A DNA stretch of 64,000 nucleotides from Thermoplasmata archaeon. Lineage in GTDB: Archaea > Thermoplasmatota > Thermoplasmata > Thermoplasmatales > Thermoplasmataceae. Location: NCBI GenBank assembly GCA_021835025.1, contig JAKBQY010000059.1:44036-108035 (forward strand), given 5' to 3'. Below, piece after piece: positions 35,679 to 45,045 of this stretch (its first letter is position 1; every line of letters begins with the position of its first letter). Position numbers and translations under genes: made by a program. The notes beneath the pieces are model-generated. The model searched no databases, had not been told where the DNA came from, and worked only from the letters and a program-made list of their open reading frames with translations.

Positions 35679-36786
35679 ATTTGGAATAGTTTATAAAAAG
35701 GAAACTGAAATATCCGGTATAAAAATAGAGGAGATAAACATATATCAGCTGGAGATCCCTCTCAACATAGAATTCGCAATATCCCTTGGAAGTCAGAATT
35801 TTTATGAAGGCATAATAATTGAAATGAAAACCTTAAAGAATACAGGATATGGTGAAGCTGAAACTATCCAGCAGATAACTGGGGAAACTCCAAATGTCCT
35901 ATTTAATATAGCCGAAGATCTAATAAGATCCATGGAGGGTAAAAAATTTGATAGTATTGAAGATGCTTCATTATTTATATATTCCTTTAGTTATGGAAAT
36001 TCGGCTGCAAAAAGTTCTGTTGAAATGGCAATTTATGAGTTATTAACAAAGGAATATAATATAAGTTTATACAGATTTTTGGGAGGTTCTTTGAATCCAA
36101 GATCAACAAGTCTTACAATACCAATCGGTTCTGTTAAACAAAGTCTAGAACTTCTTGAAAATTATCAAAAATTTGGAATTAAGATTATAAAAATAAAGAT
36201 AGGGAAAAACCTTGATGATGATATGGAAAAAATAAATAAAATATCGGAAAATCTAAAATCTGGGGTCAAATTTTTCGCAGACGCAAATCAGGGTTATAAT
36301 TTAAATCAGGCCCTAAAAATGTCAAATTTGTTATATCGAAAGGAAGCTTTGTTTATAGAACAACCCCTGCCAAGAAATTTTATTTATGAAACATCTGAAT
36401 TGAGAAAAAAAACGGAATTACCAATAATGCTTGATGAAAGTATTTCTACACCATATGACATCATAAATGCCATAAGATATGGTGCTGCAGATTTAATCAA
36501 CGTTAAATTATCAAAAAGTGGCGGAATAAGAAATGCAATTAAAATTTTAAGTATAGCAGCGGCAGGTGGTGTTGATGCAATGGTAGGTTGTATGCTTGAA
36601 TCAAAACTTGGAATTGCGGCTTCTCTAGCAGTTGCTAATTCTACATCAAATGTAAAATATACCGATCTGGATGGTTATACCTATTTATCTGAACAACCAT
36701 TTGAAGGTTTGGATTTTAAAAATGGAATGAATTACCCTAATAATAAACCCGGTCTTGGTGTTACAAAAAATAACTGGAATATATAA
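35662..36786 (+). CDS. Enolase-superfamily epimerase (dipeptide epimerase/MLE-like)
   Basis: A 374-aa enolase-superfamily enzyme of the muconate-lactonizing subgroup. KIIKIKIGKN holds the K-x-K bases (Lys177, Lys179); metal ligands are Asp207 (FFADANQGYN), Glu233 (LFIEQPLPRN) and Asp258 (IMLDESIST); the opposite base is Lys282 (LINVKLSKSGGI). VGCMLESKLGIAASLAVA resembles dipeptide epimerases. A GGAGG sits 6 nt before the ATG. It epimerises the alpha carbon of an amino acid or dipeptide (inference), or syn-dehydrates. Being in one operon with an amino-acid permease and an aminotransferase suggests inversion of a D- or N-modified amino acid before transamination. Confidence 0.82.
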   Translation: MLLKNKFGIVYKKETEISGIKIEEINIYQLEIPLNIEFAISLGSQNFYEGIIIEMKTLKNTGYGEAETIQQITGETPNVLFNIAEDLIRSMEGKKFDSIEDASLFIYSFSYGNSAAKSSVEMAIYELLTKEYNISLYRFLGGSLNPRSTSLTIPIGSVKQSLELLENYQKFGIKIIKIKIGKNLDDDMEKINKISENLKSGVKFFADANQGYNLNQALKMSNLLYRKEALFIEQPLPRNFIYETSELRKKTELPIMLDESISTPYDIINAIRYGAADLINVKLSKSGGIRNAIKILSIAAAGGVDAMVGCMLESKLGIAASLAVANSTSNVKYTDLDGYTYLSEQPFEGLDFKNGMNYPNNKPGLGVTKNNWNI

Positions 36787-36904
36787 CTGTTTAATTGAAA
36801 ATTCTCTTATTGGGTTCAATAAATTCATGGAAAACAATTTAAAAATACGAAAATTAAAAAAATTCCATTAAAAGTTAAATACTTTTGAAAATTTATCCAC
36901 TATA

Positions 36905-38695
36905 ATGGAACAGCAATTATCTTTAAATGGAACAAAGTTAAGAAAATCCTTAAGTAGTTGGGATCTTTTCTTGATAAGTTTTAGTGGAATGGTTGGATCA
37001 GGATGGCTCTTTGGAGTTCTAGCAGGGCCCTCATTTGCGGGTCCGGCCGCAATAATAACGTGGGTAGTAGCAGGATTGTTTTTTATTGTTTTGGCCCTTC
37101 TCTTCAGTGAACTGGGAGCTATGCTTCCAAAAAGTGGTTCATTGGTGAGATTTAATGAATATTCCCACGGTCCGGCAAGTAATTTTAAACTTGGATGGGC
37201 ATATCTTATAGGGGCAGTGGCAACTCCCCCTATTGAGGCTGCAGCCCTTACAAGTCTTATCAGCAGCTATATAAGCGGACTTTATAATTCATCTTCTGCA
37301 TTGCTGACCGTTAAAGGAGTAATTGTTTCTATGGCTCTTCTTGCCATTTTTATAGCAATACAATATGTTGGCGTGAATATTTTTGGGAAAACAAATGCAG
37401 TGATGACCTGGTTTAAAATTGCAGCTATAATACTGACAATAATTTTTGGCATTGCCTTCATATTTAATGCTAAAAATTTCTTTTCTCTTCCAGGTGGTTT
37501 TCTTCCATATCATACATCATCCATTTTTGTTGCAATGGTACCGGCTGGTGTTGTTTTTTCCTATGAAGGATTCCGACAGGGCATAGATTATGCCGGTGAG
37601 GTGAAAAATCCACAGAAATCCATACCCATTGCCATGATATCCGGCGTTATTGCGGCAATGACCGTTTATATTGTCCTTCAGGTAATATTTATTGGTGGAA
37701 TAAACTGGGCAAGAGCCGGCATAGGAACCGCATCATGGAGTTCACTGGAGAATTCAAAATGGTCGGCAAATCCCTTCTTTTATGCATTCAGCTCTACCGG
37801 CAATCCTGTTCTTATCGGGTTTGCAATTTTCCTTGTAATAGCTGCTGTTATTTCATCTGCCGCAACTCTTGGGGTTTTCTCGGGAACATCAGGAAGAAGC
37901 TTTTATGGTATGTCAAGGATGAATTATATCCCCGGATTATTTGGGCAGATTCATCCTAAATTTCAAACACCTACCATCTCAATGATATTCACCTTTATAA
38001 TAGGGGCACTTTTTCTGCTTCCATTTCCCAGCTGGTATGCCCTTGTTGGTATTAACGCCTCATTCACTGTATACGCCTATCTTGGAGCTGGCATCACAAA
38101 CATAGTTATGAGAAAAACAATTCCTGACACTGCCAGGCCTTTCAGAACTCCCCTTGCTTCAATATTAGCTCCAGCGGGTTTTATCATCGCATCCTTGCTT
38201 GTTTATTTCTCTGGATGGAGTACCGTGAGCGTTCTCCTTCTCATTGTTAATGGGGGATTGCCATTATTTATTTTAAGTCCTTCAGGAAAGAAAACATTCA
38301 ATTTACCGCTTAAATCATCCCTGTCATTTTCAATTATATACTGGATAATTTTTATTGTCCTTGGAATAATTTTCGCACTATCTCTCCTTCCATTTCCATA
38401 TTACTGGCTAATTTTTTCACTTACTATTTTCATATCTCCATTCTGGTTACTATTTAAATCAAGCGGTGTTACAAAGAAGGTGATAAATGCATTTTTCTGG
38501 ATAGTTGCCTATGACATAATTCTCGGTGTGGTATCTTATTATGGCTCATTGGGCGTAAACACCATAATATTTCCATATGATTACATATTATTTGCTGTGT
38601 TAAGCGGATTAATATATTTATTTGCTATAAAAACTGGATATCACACTGAACGGGTGAAAGATATGCTAACAGATAAAAATATCCTTGAGGAATAA
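36905..38695 (+). CDS. APC-superfamily amino-acid permease (long form)
   Basis: A 596-aa membrane protein with about 14 hydrophobic segments. SWDLFLISFSGMVGSGWLFG at the N-terminus is the helix-1 substrate motif (GMVGSGW), ALLFSELGAMLPKSGSLVRF follows, and VFSYEGFRQGIDYAGEVKNP is the helix-6 motif with E-V-K-N-P, all typical of archaeal APC permeases. SGTSGRSFYGMSRMNYIPG and HPKFQTPTISM form the loop-8 motif. The extra ~120 C-terminal residues hold two or three added helices. Starts 118 bp after the epimerase gene with its own TATA-like region (AAATACTTTTGA). Possibly co-functional with the decarboxylase convergent to it. Confidence 0.87.
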   Translation: MEQQLSLNGTKLRKSLSSWDLFLISFSGMVGSGWLFGVLAGPSFAGPAAIITWVVAGLFFIVLALLFSELGAMLPKSGSLVRFNEYSHGPASNFKLGWAYLIGAVATPPIEAAALTSLISSYISGLYNSSSALLTVKGVIVSMALLAIFIAIQYVGVNIFGKTNAVMTWFKIAAIILTIIFGIAFIFNAKNFFSLPGGFLPYHTSSIFVAMVPAGVVFSYEGFRQGIDYAGEVKNPQKSIPIAMISGVIAAMTVYIVLQVIFIGGINWARAGIGTASWSSLENSKWSANPFFYAFSSTGNPVLIGFAIFLVIAAVISSAATLGVFSGTSGRSFYGMSRMNYIPGLFGQIHPKFQTPTISMIFTFIIGALFLLPFPSWYALVGINASFTVYAYLGAGITNIVMRKTIPDTARPFRTPLASILAPAGFIIASLLVYFSGWSTVSVLLLIVNGGLPLFILSPSGKKTFNLPLKSSLSFSIIYWIIFIVLGIIFALSLLPFPYYWLIFSLTIFISPFWLLFKSSGVTKKVINAFFWIVAYDIILGVVSYYGSLGVNTIIFPYDYILFAVLSGLIYLFAIKTGYHTERVKDMLTDKNILEE

Positions 38696-38783
38696 AATCA
38701 ATAATAATTAAAAAAATTATTCTAACACATATGGATATTAAAGATTACAACCATTTCCATATGAAGAATATACATGTTTAACG

Positions 38784-40040
38784 TTAAAACTCCAGTGGTT
38801 TTTCTCTTTCCCTTATCACTTCCATTCTACCCGAATCAATCAAAATTTCCGGCGGTATTTCCCTGCCGTTGTAATGGCTTGCCATTGATTCCACATAAGC
38901 TCCTGCATTGAAAATGACTACAGTATCACCAATTTCGGGTTCTGGAATATATATCCCTGAGGCTATTCTATCCGTATTTTCACATATTTGTCCTGTCACA
39001 TCAGCCATGAAGTTTGCCTCCTGATCGGCTTTATTCGCAATTATTAAATGATGATATGCACCGTACAATGCAGGTCTCAAAAGAATATTCATTCCTGCAT
39101 CGGTACCAACATAATTCATTTCCTGTTTTTTAATGTCCATGACGGTTCCAAGAAGAACGCCAGAATTGGCAACTATGTATCTGCCCGGTTCTATAACAAG
39201 TTCTGGTATTTTATATCCGGCTCCGTTAAAATTTAATTTAAACGCTTTGTATACATTTTCAGCAACTTTTTTTATATCAATTTTCTCCTCATTAATCCTG
39301 TAGGGAACACCAAATCCTCCCCCGATATCCACATATTCAAATACTATTCCAAGCGTTCTTTGGAATTTTACAGCTAATTCTGAGATATCTGAACCTACCT
39401 TGAAAAAATGATCAGGATCAGTGACATTAGACCCGGCCATAATTTGTATTCCAAATCTTCTGCATCCATTTTTCATTGCAATTTTATATCCCTCAAGTGC
39501 CTTATCCGGCAGTTCACCAAATTTTGCGCCAGTTCCAGACGTTGTTAATCCCTTGAACTGGCCTCTACCATAGCCAGTTTTTATTCTAAAGCCTACAATT
39601 TTTGGAACTTTTTCGTTGAGGACTTTCAACTGACCAAGAGAATCAAAATTTATTCTAGCTCCTGTTTGGATAGCAATATCCAGTTCATCCTTTGAAATAT
39701 TATTGCCTGAAAATGAAATTTTATCTCCGGCAATGCCTGCTTTCAATGACATTGCAATTTCATTTCTTGACGATGTATCCGTACCATGCCCCAATTTATT
39801 AATAATTTGAAGAATATATGGATTGTTATTTGATTTAACTGCATATTTTATACTAAATTTCTCAAAAAATTTTGAAAAGGCTGATTCAAGCTCCCTTAGA
39901 TTGTTTTCTATTTTTTTTCTGGAATAAATAATTAGAGGCGTTCCATATTTTTTTGCAAGGTTGGTGAGATCGTAATCTTCCATAAAAACATGGCATTCTT
40001 TTTTCGTGAAACCTTCAGGAATATACTGTTTCATAAACAT
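38784..40040 (-). CDS. Fold-III PLP decarboxylase, diaminopimelate decarboxylase-like
   Basis: A 418-aa PLP alanine-racemase-fold enzyme. Schiff-base Lys69 in SIKYAVKSNNNPYI, HGTDTSSRNEIAMSLKAG, FSGNNISKDELDIAI, the glycine loop YVDIGGGFGVP, EPGRYIVANSGVLLGTV and the Cys/Glu-x-x-Asp motif ICENTDRIASGIYIPEPEIG, then FNAGAYVESMASHYNGREIP with the catalytic tyrosine. These are the signatures of LysA-type DAP decarboxylase. The C-x-x-x-D region (ENTD for ESSD) deviates slightly. Since Thermoplasmatales often make lysine by the aminoadipate route, this may act on another amino acid (ornithine- or arginine-like); that is inference. Stand-alone, convergent with the permease. Confidence 0.85.
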   Translation of the reverse strand: MFMKQYIPEGFTKKECHVFMEDYDLTNLAKKYGTPLIIYSRKKIENNLRELESAFSKFFEKFSIKYAVKSNNNPYILQIINKLGHGTDTSSRNEIAMSLKAGIAGDKISFSGNNISKDELDIAIQTGARINFDSLGQLKVLNEKVPKIVGFRIKTGYGRGQFKGLTTSGTGAKFGELPDKALEGYKIAMKNGCRRFGIQIMAGSNVTDPDHFFKVGSDISELAVKFQRTLGIVFEYVDIGGGFGVPYRINEEKIDIKKVAENVYKAFKLNFNGAGYKIPELVIEPGRYIVANSGVLLGTVMDIKKQEMNYVGTDAGMNILLRPALYGAYHHLIIANKADQEANFMADVTGQICENTDRIASGIYIPEPEIGDTVVIFNAGAYVESMASHYNGREIPPEILIDSGRMEVIREREKPLEF

Positions 40041-40447
40041 GGAAGCAGAGCGGCATTATTAATTTTTCTTCATAAATTGATTAAATATGCATATTGAACT
40101 ATATGGGAAAATTCTATATTTTCAAAGTTTTAAAGGTAAGTTTTTAAAAGATAAAGCAATCATGTATTTGTCTTATAAAAAGTATAGCTGATTGGTGATT
40201 CTATATGACGACGTAAGACATTTAGGTGGTATGGCTTTAAATGGGCTTCGAATTCAGCTAATGGCGTGTCACCTTGCAATTAAGATTCGATCAGAAGTCA
40301 GACCAAGAATTCCCTGTGGGTCAGGAAATTATGAAATGTGATTAATTTCCGTTAAACCAGGGAAAAGGAATTTTTATAAATACCGGCAATTTTCCACCGT
40401 TTTTTTCCATAGGGAACTTTAATATATGGTGTGATTTTACATTAAAT
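40041..40447 (+). promoter_or_regulatory. Divergent intergenic region; TATA box of the enoyl-CoA hydratase gene
   Basis: 407 bp without a supported gene. TTTAATATATGG at 40418-40429 is 26 nt before ATG 40448, so that mRNA is probably leaderless. Between 40197 and 40340 the base composition is more balanced (for example GACGACGTAAGACATTTAGG and GACCAAGAATTCCCTGTGGG, where GACC and GGTC could pair), perhaps a relic gene or small RNA, but I cannot support one. Confidence 0.35.
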
Positions 40448-41206
40448 ATGGAATACAATAATATATTAACCAGAATCGAAGGGCAGATTGCCAGAATTAT
40501 TTTAAACAGGGAAGAGAAACTCAATACAATAAATGTTCAAATGGTAAGGGAAATTATGGATTTTATCAGTTCAATTGAGGAAAACAATGATATTAGAGTA
40601 TTGATAATATCTGGTGGTAAAAATTTTTCTGCAGGCGCTGATGTAACAACTTTTGGGAACATCAATTCCATGGATGCCCTTGAATTTCACAAAGCATTAA
40701 ATTCATTGGCATTAAAATTTAGGGAAAGCAAAAAAATTATAATTGCAATGATAAATGGATATTGCCTTGGGGGTGGTTTTGAACTTTCTTTATCGACGGA
40801 CATAAGAATAGCATCAAGAAAAAGTATTCTTGGTCAGCCCGAGATTAATCTTGGAATAAATGCAGGAGCTGGTGGCAATGTTATACTTCCAAGAATTGTT
40901 GGAAGGGGAAGGGCACTCTTGATGATTCTAACGGGAGAAAAAATTGATGCAGAGAAAGCGTATAATTATGGTATTGTTGATATTCTTGCAGATCATGAGA
41001 ATCTTGTTACAGACACTGATAAACTCGCCATGAAAATAGCCCAGAAGCCTTTCAATGCATCATATCTAGCAAAAATGGCAGTGAATTATGGTTCAGAATT
41101 GAACATAAAATCTGCACTTGAATATGAAGCAAGCATATTCGGGCTTTTATTTTCTACCGGAGAAACAAAGGAAAAGGTAAATAATTTTATAAATAAAAAA
41201 CGTTAA
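40448..41206 (+). CDS. Enoyl-CoA hydratase/isomerase
   Basis: A 252-aa crotonase-fold protein. The CoA-binding oxyanion loop motif NFSAGADVTTFG (~60-71) and the second motif INGYCLGGGFELSLSTDIRIASRKSILGQPEINLG (~100-133, shown in parts GYCLGGGFELSLSTDIR and GQPEINLG) hold Glu residues in the positions of crotonase catalytic glutamates. It hydrates trans-2-enoyl-CoA to 3-hydroxyacyl-CoA. Length is normal (~255). A leaderless start is suggested by the TATA box. It stands with a peroxiredoxin and acyl-CoA synthetase on the same strand; with the 3-hydroxyacyl-CoA dehydrogenase at 24113 it makes a beta-oxidation-like set. Confidence 0.9.
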   Translation: MEYNNILTRIEGQIARIILNREEKLNTINVQMVREIMDFISSIEENNDIRVLIISGGKNFSAGADVTTFGNINSMDALEFHKALNSLALKFRESKKIIIAMINGYCLGGGFELSLSTDIRIASRKSILGQPEINLGINAGAGGNVILPRIVGRGRALLMILTGEKIDAEKAYNYGIVDILADHENLVTDTDKLAMKIAQKPFNASYLAKMAVNYGSELNIKSALEYEASIFGLLFSTGETKEKVNNFINKKR

Positions 41207-41279
41207 ACTTCTATTTTTATTCAAAATATAATTAACATTACATTTTTATAAACCATTTAAATAGGAAAAAGGTGGTAAA

Positions 41280-41750
41280 ATGGTAAAAGAAGGAGATAAG
41301 GCTCCAGAATTTGAAGCGCCTGATACGTCATTGAAGATGAGAACACTTTCGGAATTTAAAGGTTCTCCAGTTGTACTTGCCTTTTTCCCCGGTGCATTTA
41401 CATCGGTATGTACAAAGGAAATGTGTACATTCAGAGATTCTATGGCAAACTTCAATAAATTCAGTGCAAAGGTCATAGGCATAAGTGTAGACGCCCCCTT
41501 TTCCCTTAAGGAATTTGCAAGCCAGAATAATCTAAAGTTTGATTTGCTTAGTGATTCCACACGGGAAATATCCAAAAAATATGGTGCTCTGCATGAAAAT
41601 TTTGTAAATGTTAAAAATTTGTCCGCATCCAAGAGGTCTGTATTCGTGGTGGACAAAAATGGTATAATAAAGTATGCATGGGTTAGTGATGATCCCGGAA
41701 AGGAACCAGATTATAAAAAAATTGAAGAGATTGTATCACAATTGAACTGA
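41280..41750 (+). CDS. Peroxiredoxin (Bcp-like)
   Basis: A 156-aa thiol peroxidase that reduces hydrogen peroxide and organic peroxides. Peroxidatic Cys44 in FFPGAFTSVCTKEMCTFRD, with Cys49 five residues later as a possible resolving cysteine (the Bcp-type arrangement), and the conserved Pro/Thr of PGAFTSVCT. DLLSDSTREISKKYG and RSVFVVDKNGIIKYAWVSDD are the later PRX strands. AGGTGG lies 5-10 nt before the ATG, an archaeal ribosome binding site, and TTTTTATAAACC upstream is a TATA candidate. No signal peptide. Sits between the enoyl-CoA hydratase and the acyl-CoA synthetase; role in oxidative-stress protection is expected. Confidence 0.92.
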   Translation: MVKEGDKAPEFEAPDTSLKMRTLSEFKGSPVVLAFFPGAFTSVCTKEMCTFRDSMANFNKFSAKVIGISVDAPFSLKEFASQNNLKFDLLSDSTREISKKYGALHENFVNVKNLSASKRSVFVVDKNGIIKYAWVSDDPGKEPDYKKIEEIVSQLN

Positions 41751-41791
41751 TACAATAATAAAATTTATATCTTTTTTTATGTTTAATATAT

Positions 41792-43468
41792 ATGGAAATA
41801 CTTGAATTTTACCAGAATTTTTTGAAAACAGATATTAACAGCAGAAATGATTTGCTGTTTGAATTGAAGGATATTGTATTAAAAGATGAATTCAACTGGG
41901 TTTCAGAGATTTTTGAGAAAATTATAAAAGATACGGAAAAGGATGCACTGATTTACTACAATATGGGCACGGAAAATGAAATTAGGATATCCTATGGAGA
42001 TTTCATGAATAGATATAATCAGTTTATCAATTTTTTAAAAAAACACAATATAAAAAAGGGGGCTAGTATATATATCATGGCTGGAGCTGTACCGGAACAA
42101 TGGTATTCTATTATGGGTTCATTGAAGGGAGGGTTCACCGTAATCCCCAGTGCACCAAACTTAACTGAATATGAATTGAAGTATAGATTCGCACAGGATC
42201 CTCCGGATGTTATAATTTCAGATATAAACAATGCGGATAAAATTGATAGGTCACTGAAAAATTCCCCGTTGAAGATCTGTCTTTCGGATAAAATAGGCTG
42301 GATAAATTATAGCCAGATAAATGGCGAAGATAATAATGCTCCAGCTGAAAAAATAAAAATCAATGATATTTTTATTAAATATTTCACTTCGGGGACCACG
42401 GGAATGCCTAAGGCAGTAAAACAGAGTGCAATTCTTTACCCAATAGGGCAGTTAAGCACCCTTGCCGCTATAGGAATAAAGGAAAATTACATTCACAACA
42501 ATTTGAGTTCACCGGGATGGGCCAAATTTGCATGGAGTTCCTTTTTTGCCCCATTGAGTGCAGGATCAACTATACTTATAATTGATTATTCAGGAAAATT
42601 AAATACGGGAAAATATCTTGAAATTCTTGATAATTACCATGTAAATTCCTTCTGTGCCCCACCAACAGCATGGAGGCAGTTTTTATCGATAAAAACAGAT
42701 GTAAAGTTAAAGCAGCTTCATGAAACCGTGAGTGCGGGGGAACCGTTGAATGGCGAGATAATCAATAAATGGAAGGAGAAATTTGGTACAACCATCAGGG
42801 ATTTTTATGGGCAAAGTGAAGCAACAGCCATGGTTGCCAACTCGCCTGGAATAAAGGTAATCCCAGGATCAATGGGAAAACCCCTCAAAATGTATGGAAT
42901 AAAATTGCTTGATGATGATTTTAATGAAATCGCTGATCCGTATAAAATTGGGATCATATCAGTGAAAAACTATCAAAATAATTACGGGCTATTTATTGGG
43001 TATTCAGATGAAAATAAAAACAGGGAGGTATTTGTGAATAACTATTATCTTACAGGCGACAAGGCGTATATGGATGACTCTGGATATCTTTATTTTGTAA
43101 GCAGGTCTGATGATGTTATAAAAACATCAGATTACAGAGTTGGCCCATTTGAAGTTGAAAGTGCAATTATATCAAATGAGGCAGTACTTGAATCCGCAGT
43201 TATCGGAAGTCCAGATCCCCTAAAATACCAGGCAATCAAGGCATTTGTTATCCTTAAGGAGAATTTTGAAAAAAACCAGCAAACGGCAGAATCCATATAT
43301 AAAACAGTAAAAAATTTATTGCCATATTACAAACTGCCGAGAATTATTGAGTTCACGAATGAACTTCCAAAAACCATCAGCGGAAAAATCAAAAGAAATG
43401 AATTGAGAAGCATTGAAATTGAAAAAAAATCCAATAATGCAAGGGGAGAATACGAATATTATTTATAA
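41792..43468 (+). CDS. AMP-forming acyl-CoA synthetase
   Basis: A 558-aa ANL-superfamily ligase that activates a carboxylic acid to acyl-AMP and then acyl-CoA. Core motifs: A3 KYFTSGTTGMPKAVK (P-loop, ~195-209), A5 RDFYGQSEATAMVANSP, A8 YYLTGDKAYMDDSGYLYFVS, SRSDDVIKTSDYRVGPFEVE, and A10 LPKTISGKIKRNELR with the catalytic lysine. The organisation with GQSEAT and an acetoacetyl/medium-chain-like C-terminus resembles archaeal acetate/propionate/hydroxybutyrate-CoA ligases (ACSM-like). TTTATATC at 41764-41771 is 25 nt before the ATG: leaderless. Fits with the enoyl-CoA hydratase two genes upstream. Acid specificity unknown. Confidence 0.9.
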   Translation: MEILEFYQNFLKTDINSRNDLLFELKDIVLKDEFNWVSEIFEKIIKDTEKDALIYYNMGTENEIRISYGDFMNRYNQFINFLKKHNIKKGASIYIMAGAVPEQWYSIMGSLKGGFTVIPSAPNLTEYELKYRFAQDPPDVIISDINNADKIDRSLKNSPLKICLSDKIGWINYSQINGEDNNAPAEKIKINDIFIKYFTSGTTGMPKAVKQSAILYPIGQLSTLAAIGIKENYIHNNLSSPGWAKFAWSSFFAPLSAGSTILIIDYSGKLNTGKYLEILDNYHVNSFCAPPTAWRQFLSIKTDVKLKQLHETVSAGEPLNGEIINKWKEKFGTTIRDFYGQSEATAMVANSPGIKVIPGSMGKPLKMYGIKLLDDDFNEIADPYKIGIISVKNYQNNYGLFIGYSDENKNREVFVNNYYLTGDKAYMDDSGYLYFVSRSDDVIKTSDYRVGPFEVESAIISNEAVLESAVIGSPDPLKYQAIKAFVILKENFEKNQQTAESIYKTVKNLLPYYKLPRIIEFTNELPKTISGKIKRNELRSIEIEKKSNNARGEYEYYL

Positions 43469-43504
43469 AAAAATATTTTGAAAATATAACCTGCTTCCCC
43501 TATC

Positions 43505-43864
43505 CTATTTCTTTCTGAGATATGCATCATCACCATTTATCCAGTCCGTTCTTATGGGGCTGAAGATATCCACATCTATTGTATCCTCCATTGCCACAGC
43601 TTCATGCTTAACATTGGATGGAATTCTTAGCACCTCTCCTTCTCCCACATAAATTTCCTGGTTGTTAATTTTGAATTTTAAACTTCCCTTTATTATCCAT
43701 GTTATTTGCTCGTTTTCATGGCTGTGTTCAGGGACCACTGCATCCTTCTTGATTTCAAGTCTTGCAACCATGGCCTTATCCCCATATATCATTTGCCGGG
43801 AAATTTCATTCGATAATTTTTCTTGTTGAACGTTTTTCCACTCAAATTTTTTAAGTTCCGTCAT
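43505..43864 (-). CDS. Small single-domain cupin protein
   Basis: A 119-aa cupin. Cupin motif 1, PEHSHENEQITWIIKG (~48-63), has two histidines and a glutamate, and motif 2, LRIPSNVKHEAVAMED (~82-97), the proline and histidine, so it should bind one metal ion (Fe, Mn or Zn). Such proteins act as sugar isomerases, dioxygenases, or ligand-binding proteins; none is decided here. Convergent with the acyl-CoA synthetase gene, with 36 bp between stops. The gene begins at ATG 43864, next to the reverse-transcriptase relic. Confidence 0.85.
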   Translation of the reverse strand: MTELKKFEWKNVQQEKLSNEISRQMIYGDKAMVARLEIKKDAVVPEHSHENEQITWIIKGSLKFKINNQEIYVGEGEVLRIPSNVKHEAVAMEDTIDVDIFSPIRTDWINGDDAYLRKK

Positions 43865-43899
43865 AAAAATAATAATTTATGGTAATATATAAATTTATT

Positions 43900-44660
43900 C
43901 AGGTCCACGGTGAAAGACAAAATGATGAAGTAGGCTGTCAAGTCCGATATAGAACCAATATTCGAAGCAGATTTCAAGGTCACCAGTTATGGTTACCGGC
44001 CAATAGGTCAGCAAATGATGCATGTGAAGAAATCTGGAAGTACTTTAACTACGGCTTCACTGAGATAGTGGATATTGATATAAGTGAATTCTTAAATCGC
44101 ATTGACCACGAGAATATGGTAGATCCACACATAATAAAGTTCATAAGGGGAAGGTCACAGATAGGGAGGTCTATAATGGTATAAAGACCAATCAGGGAAA
44201 AACTCTTCATGGCGGTGTAATACGCTATTGCTTTCAAACGTCTACCTGAAGAAGTTTGACACACTCTGGATAAAGAATAAATAAAAAATAAATACGGGCA
44301 GTACACCCATCTTATACGCTATTCTGATGACATGGTTACCCCATCACAAAAAATCCAGAGATAGCAATGGATACATTGAAGAGAATAATTACTATCCTTA
44401 GGCTCGAACTCAACACAGAGAAATCAAGGATAACAACAGCACAGGATGGTTTTATCTTCTCGTTTTCCATTTCACCATGAAGAAGAACCATCTCGAGAAA
44501 GAAACCACACACATAACACCAATAAAGAAATCTATTGAGAAATTCAAGGAAAGAGTTGCATAGGCACTTCCAAAACGCATGACATTCATCAAGCCAATAG
44601 AATCAGCAATTAAACATATCAATGCTTTGATAAAGGGATAGTACAACTACCATAAGCACA
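43900..44660 (+). pseudogene. Relic of a group II intron-encoded reverse transcriptase
   Basis: Shifted plus-strand frames recover the order of an LtrA-type RT. 43944-44000: IEPIFEADFKVTSYGYRP (RT2 region, matching the usual PIFEPxFxxxSYGFRP); 44000-44130: RSANDACEEIWKYFNYGF and EIVDIDISEFLNRIDHENM (RT3, catalytic Asp); 44300-44345: QYTHLIRYSDDMVT (YxDD active site, as Y-S-D-D); 44370-44460: ILRLELNTEKSRITTAQDGF (thumb); 44500-44640: EKFKERVA, ALPKRMTFIKPIE, ALIKG, YNYHKHTN (group-II maturase-like part). At least five frameshifts or stops interrupt it. Weak hairpin TTGCATG-AGGCGAAG-CATGCAA at 44799 might be intron structure but is not convincing. Confidence 0.78.
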
Positions 44661-45045
44661 CAAATCGTCCACTGGAAATATGCAAAATATTACCACTTTA
44701 TCCATAAGATACCCCGAGCCTCCTTAATAAATGATACCTATCTAAAAATTCAGAAGATAAGGGATCATACCTCCAAATAGAAGAATATACTATTGCCGTA
44801 TTGCATGAGGCGAAGCATGCAAGATAGCTGTACTCGAGAGAATCAAACGTACAATTAGATATAGAAGAAGGAACTAATAAAATTTAGTTATTTACACTAC
44901 TATAAATATGTAGGTAGATTAAGGAATATGAAGACCTTACAAATTTACAGCAATTATGTTACATAATCAAATAGTTACACAATCGTTAAACATAAAGTAT
45001 TCAAAGATTTATATTCATCCCTGAACATGGAAAGGTCATATTAAC
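44661..45045 (+). other. Non-coding stretch after the RT relic
   Basis: 385 bp with no supported gene. The first half (to ~44880) probably still belongs to the dead intron or its 3' end; the second half is AT-rich. One hairpin, TTGCATG with CATGCAA around an 8-nt loop, lies at 44799-44820. Confidence 0.3.

Noticed and set aside
40197-40345. Possible small RNA or tRNA-like gene between the decarboxylase and enoyl-CoA hydratase genes
   Set aside because: Composition is more balanced than the surroundings, but no tRNA arms, GTTC-type T-loop or box C/D pattern could be formed.
44799-44820. Hairpin TTGCATG/CATGCAA as a group II intron domain V
   Set aside because: The catalytic AGC triad and the outer stem of domain V are not visible; a 7-bp hairpin is not enough.
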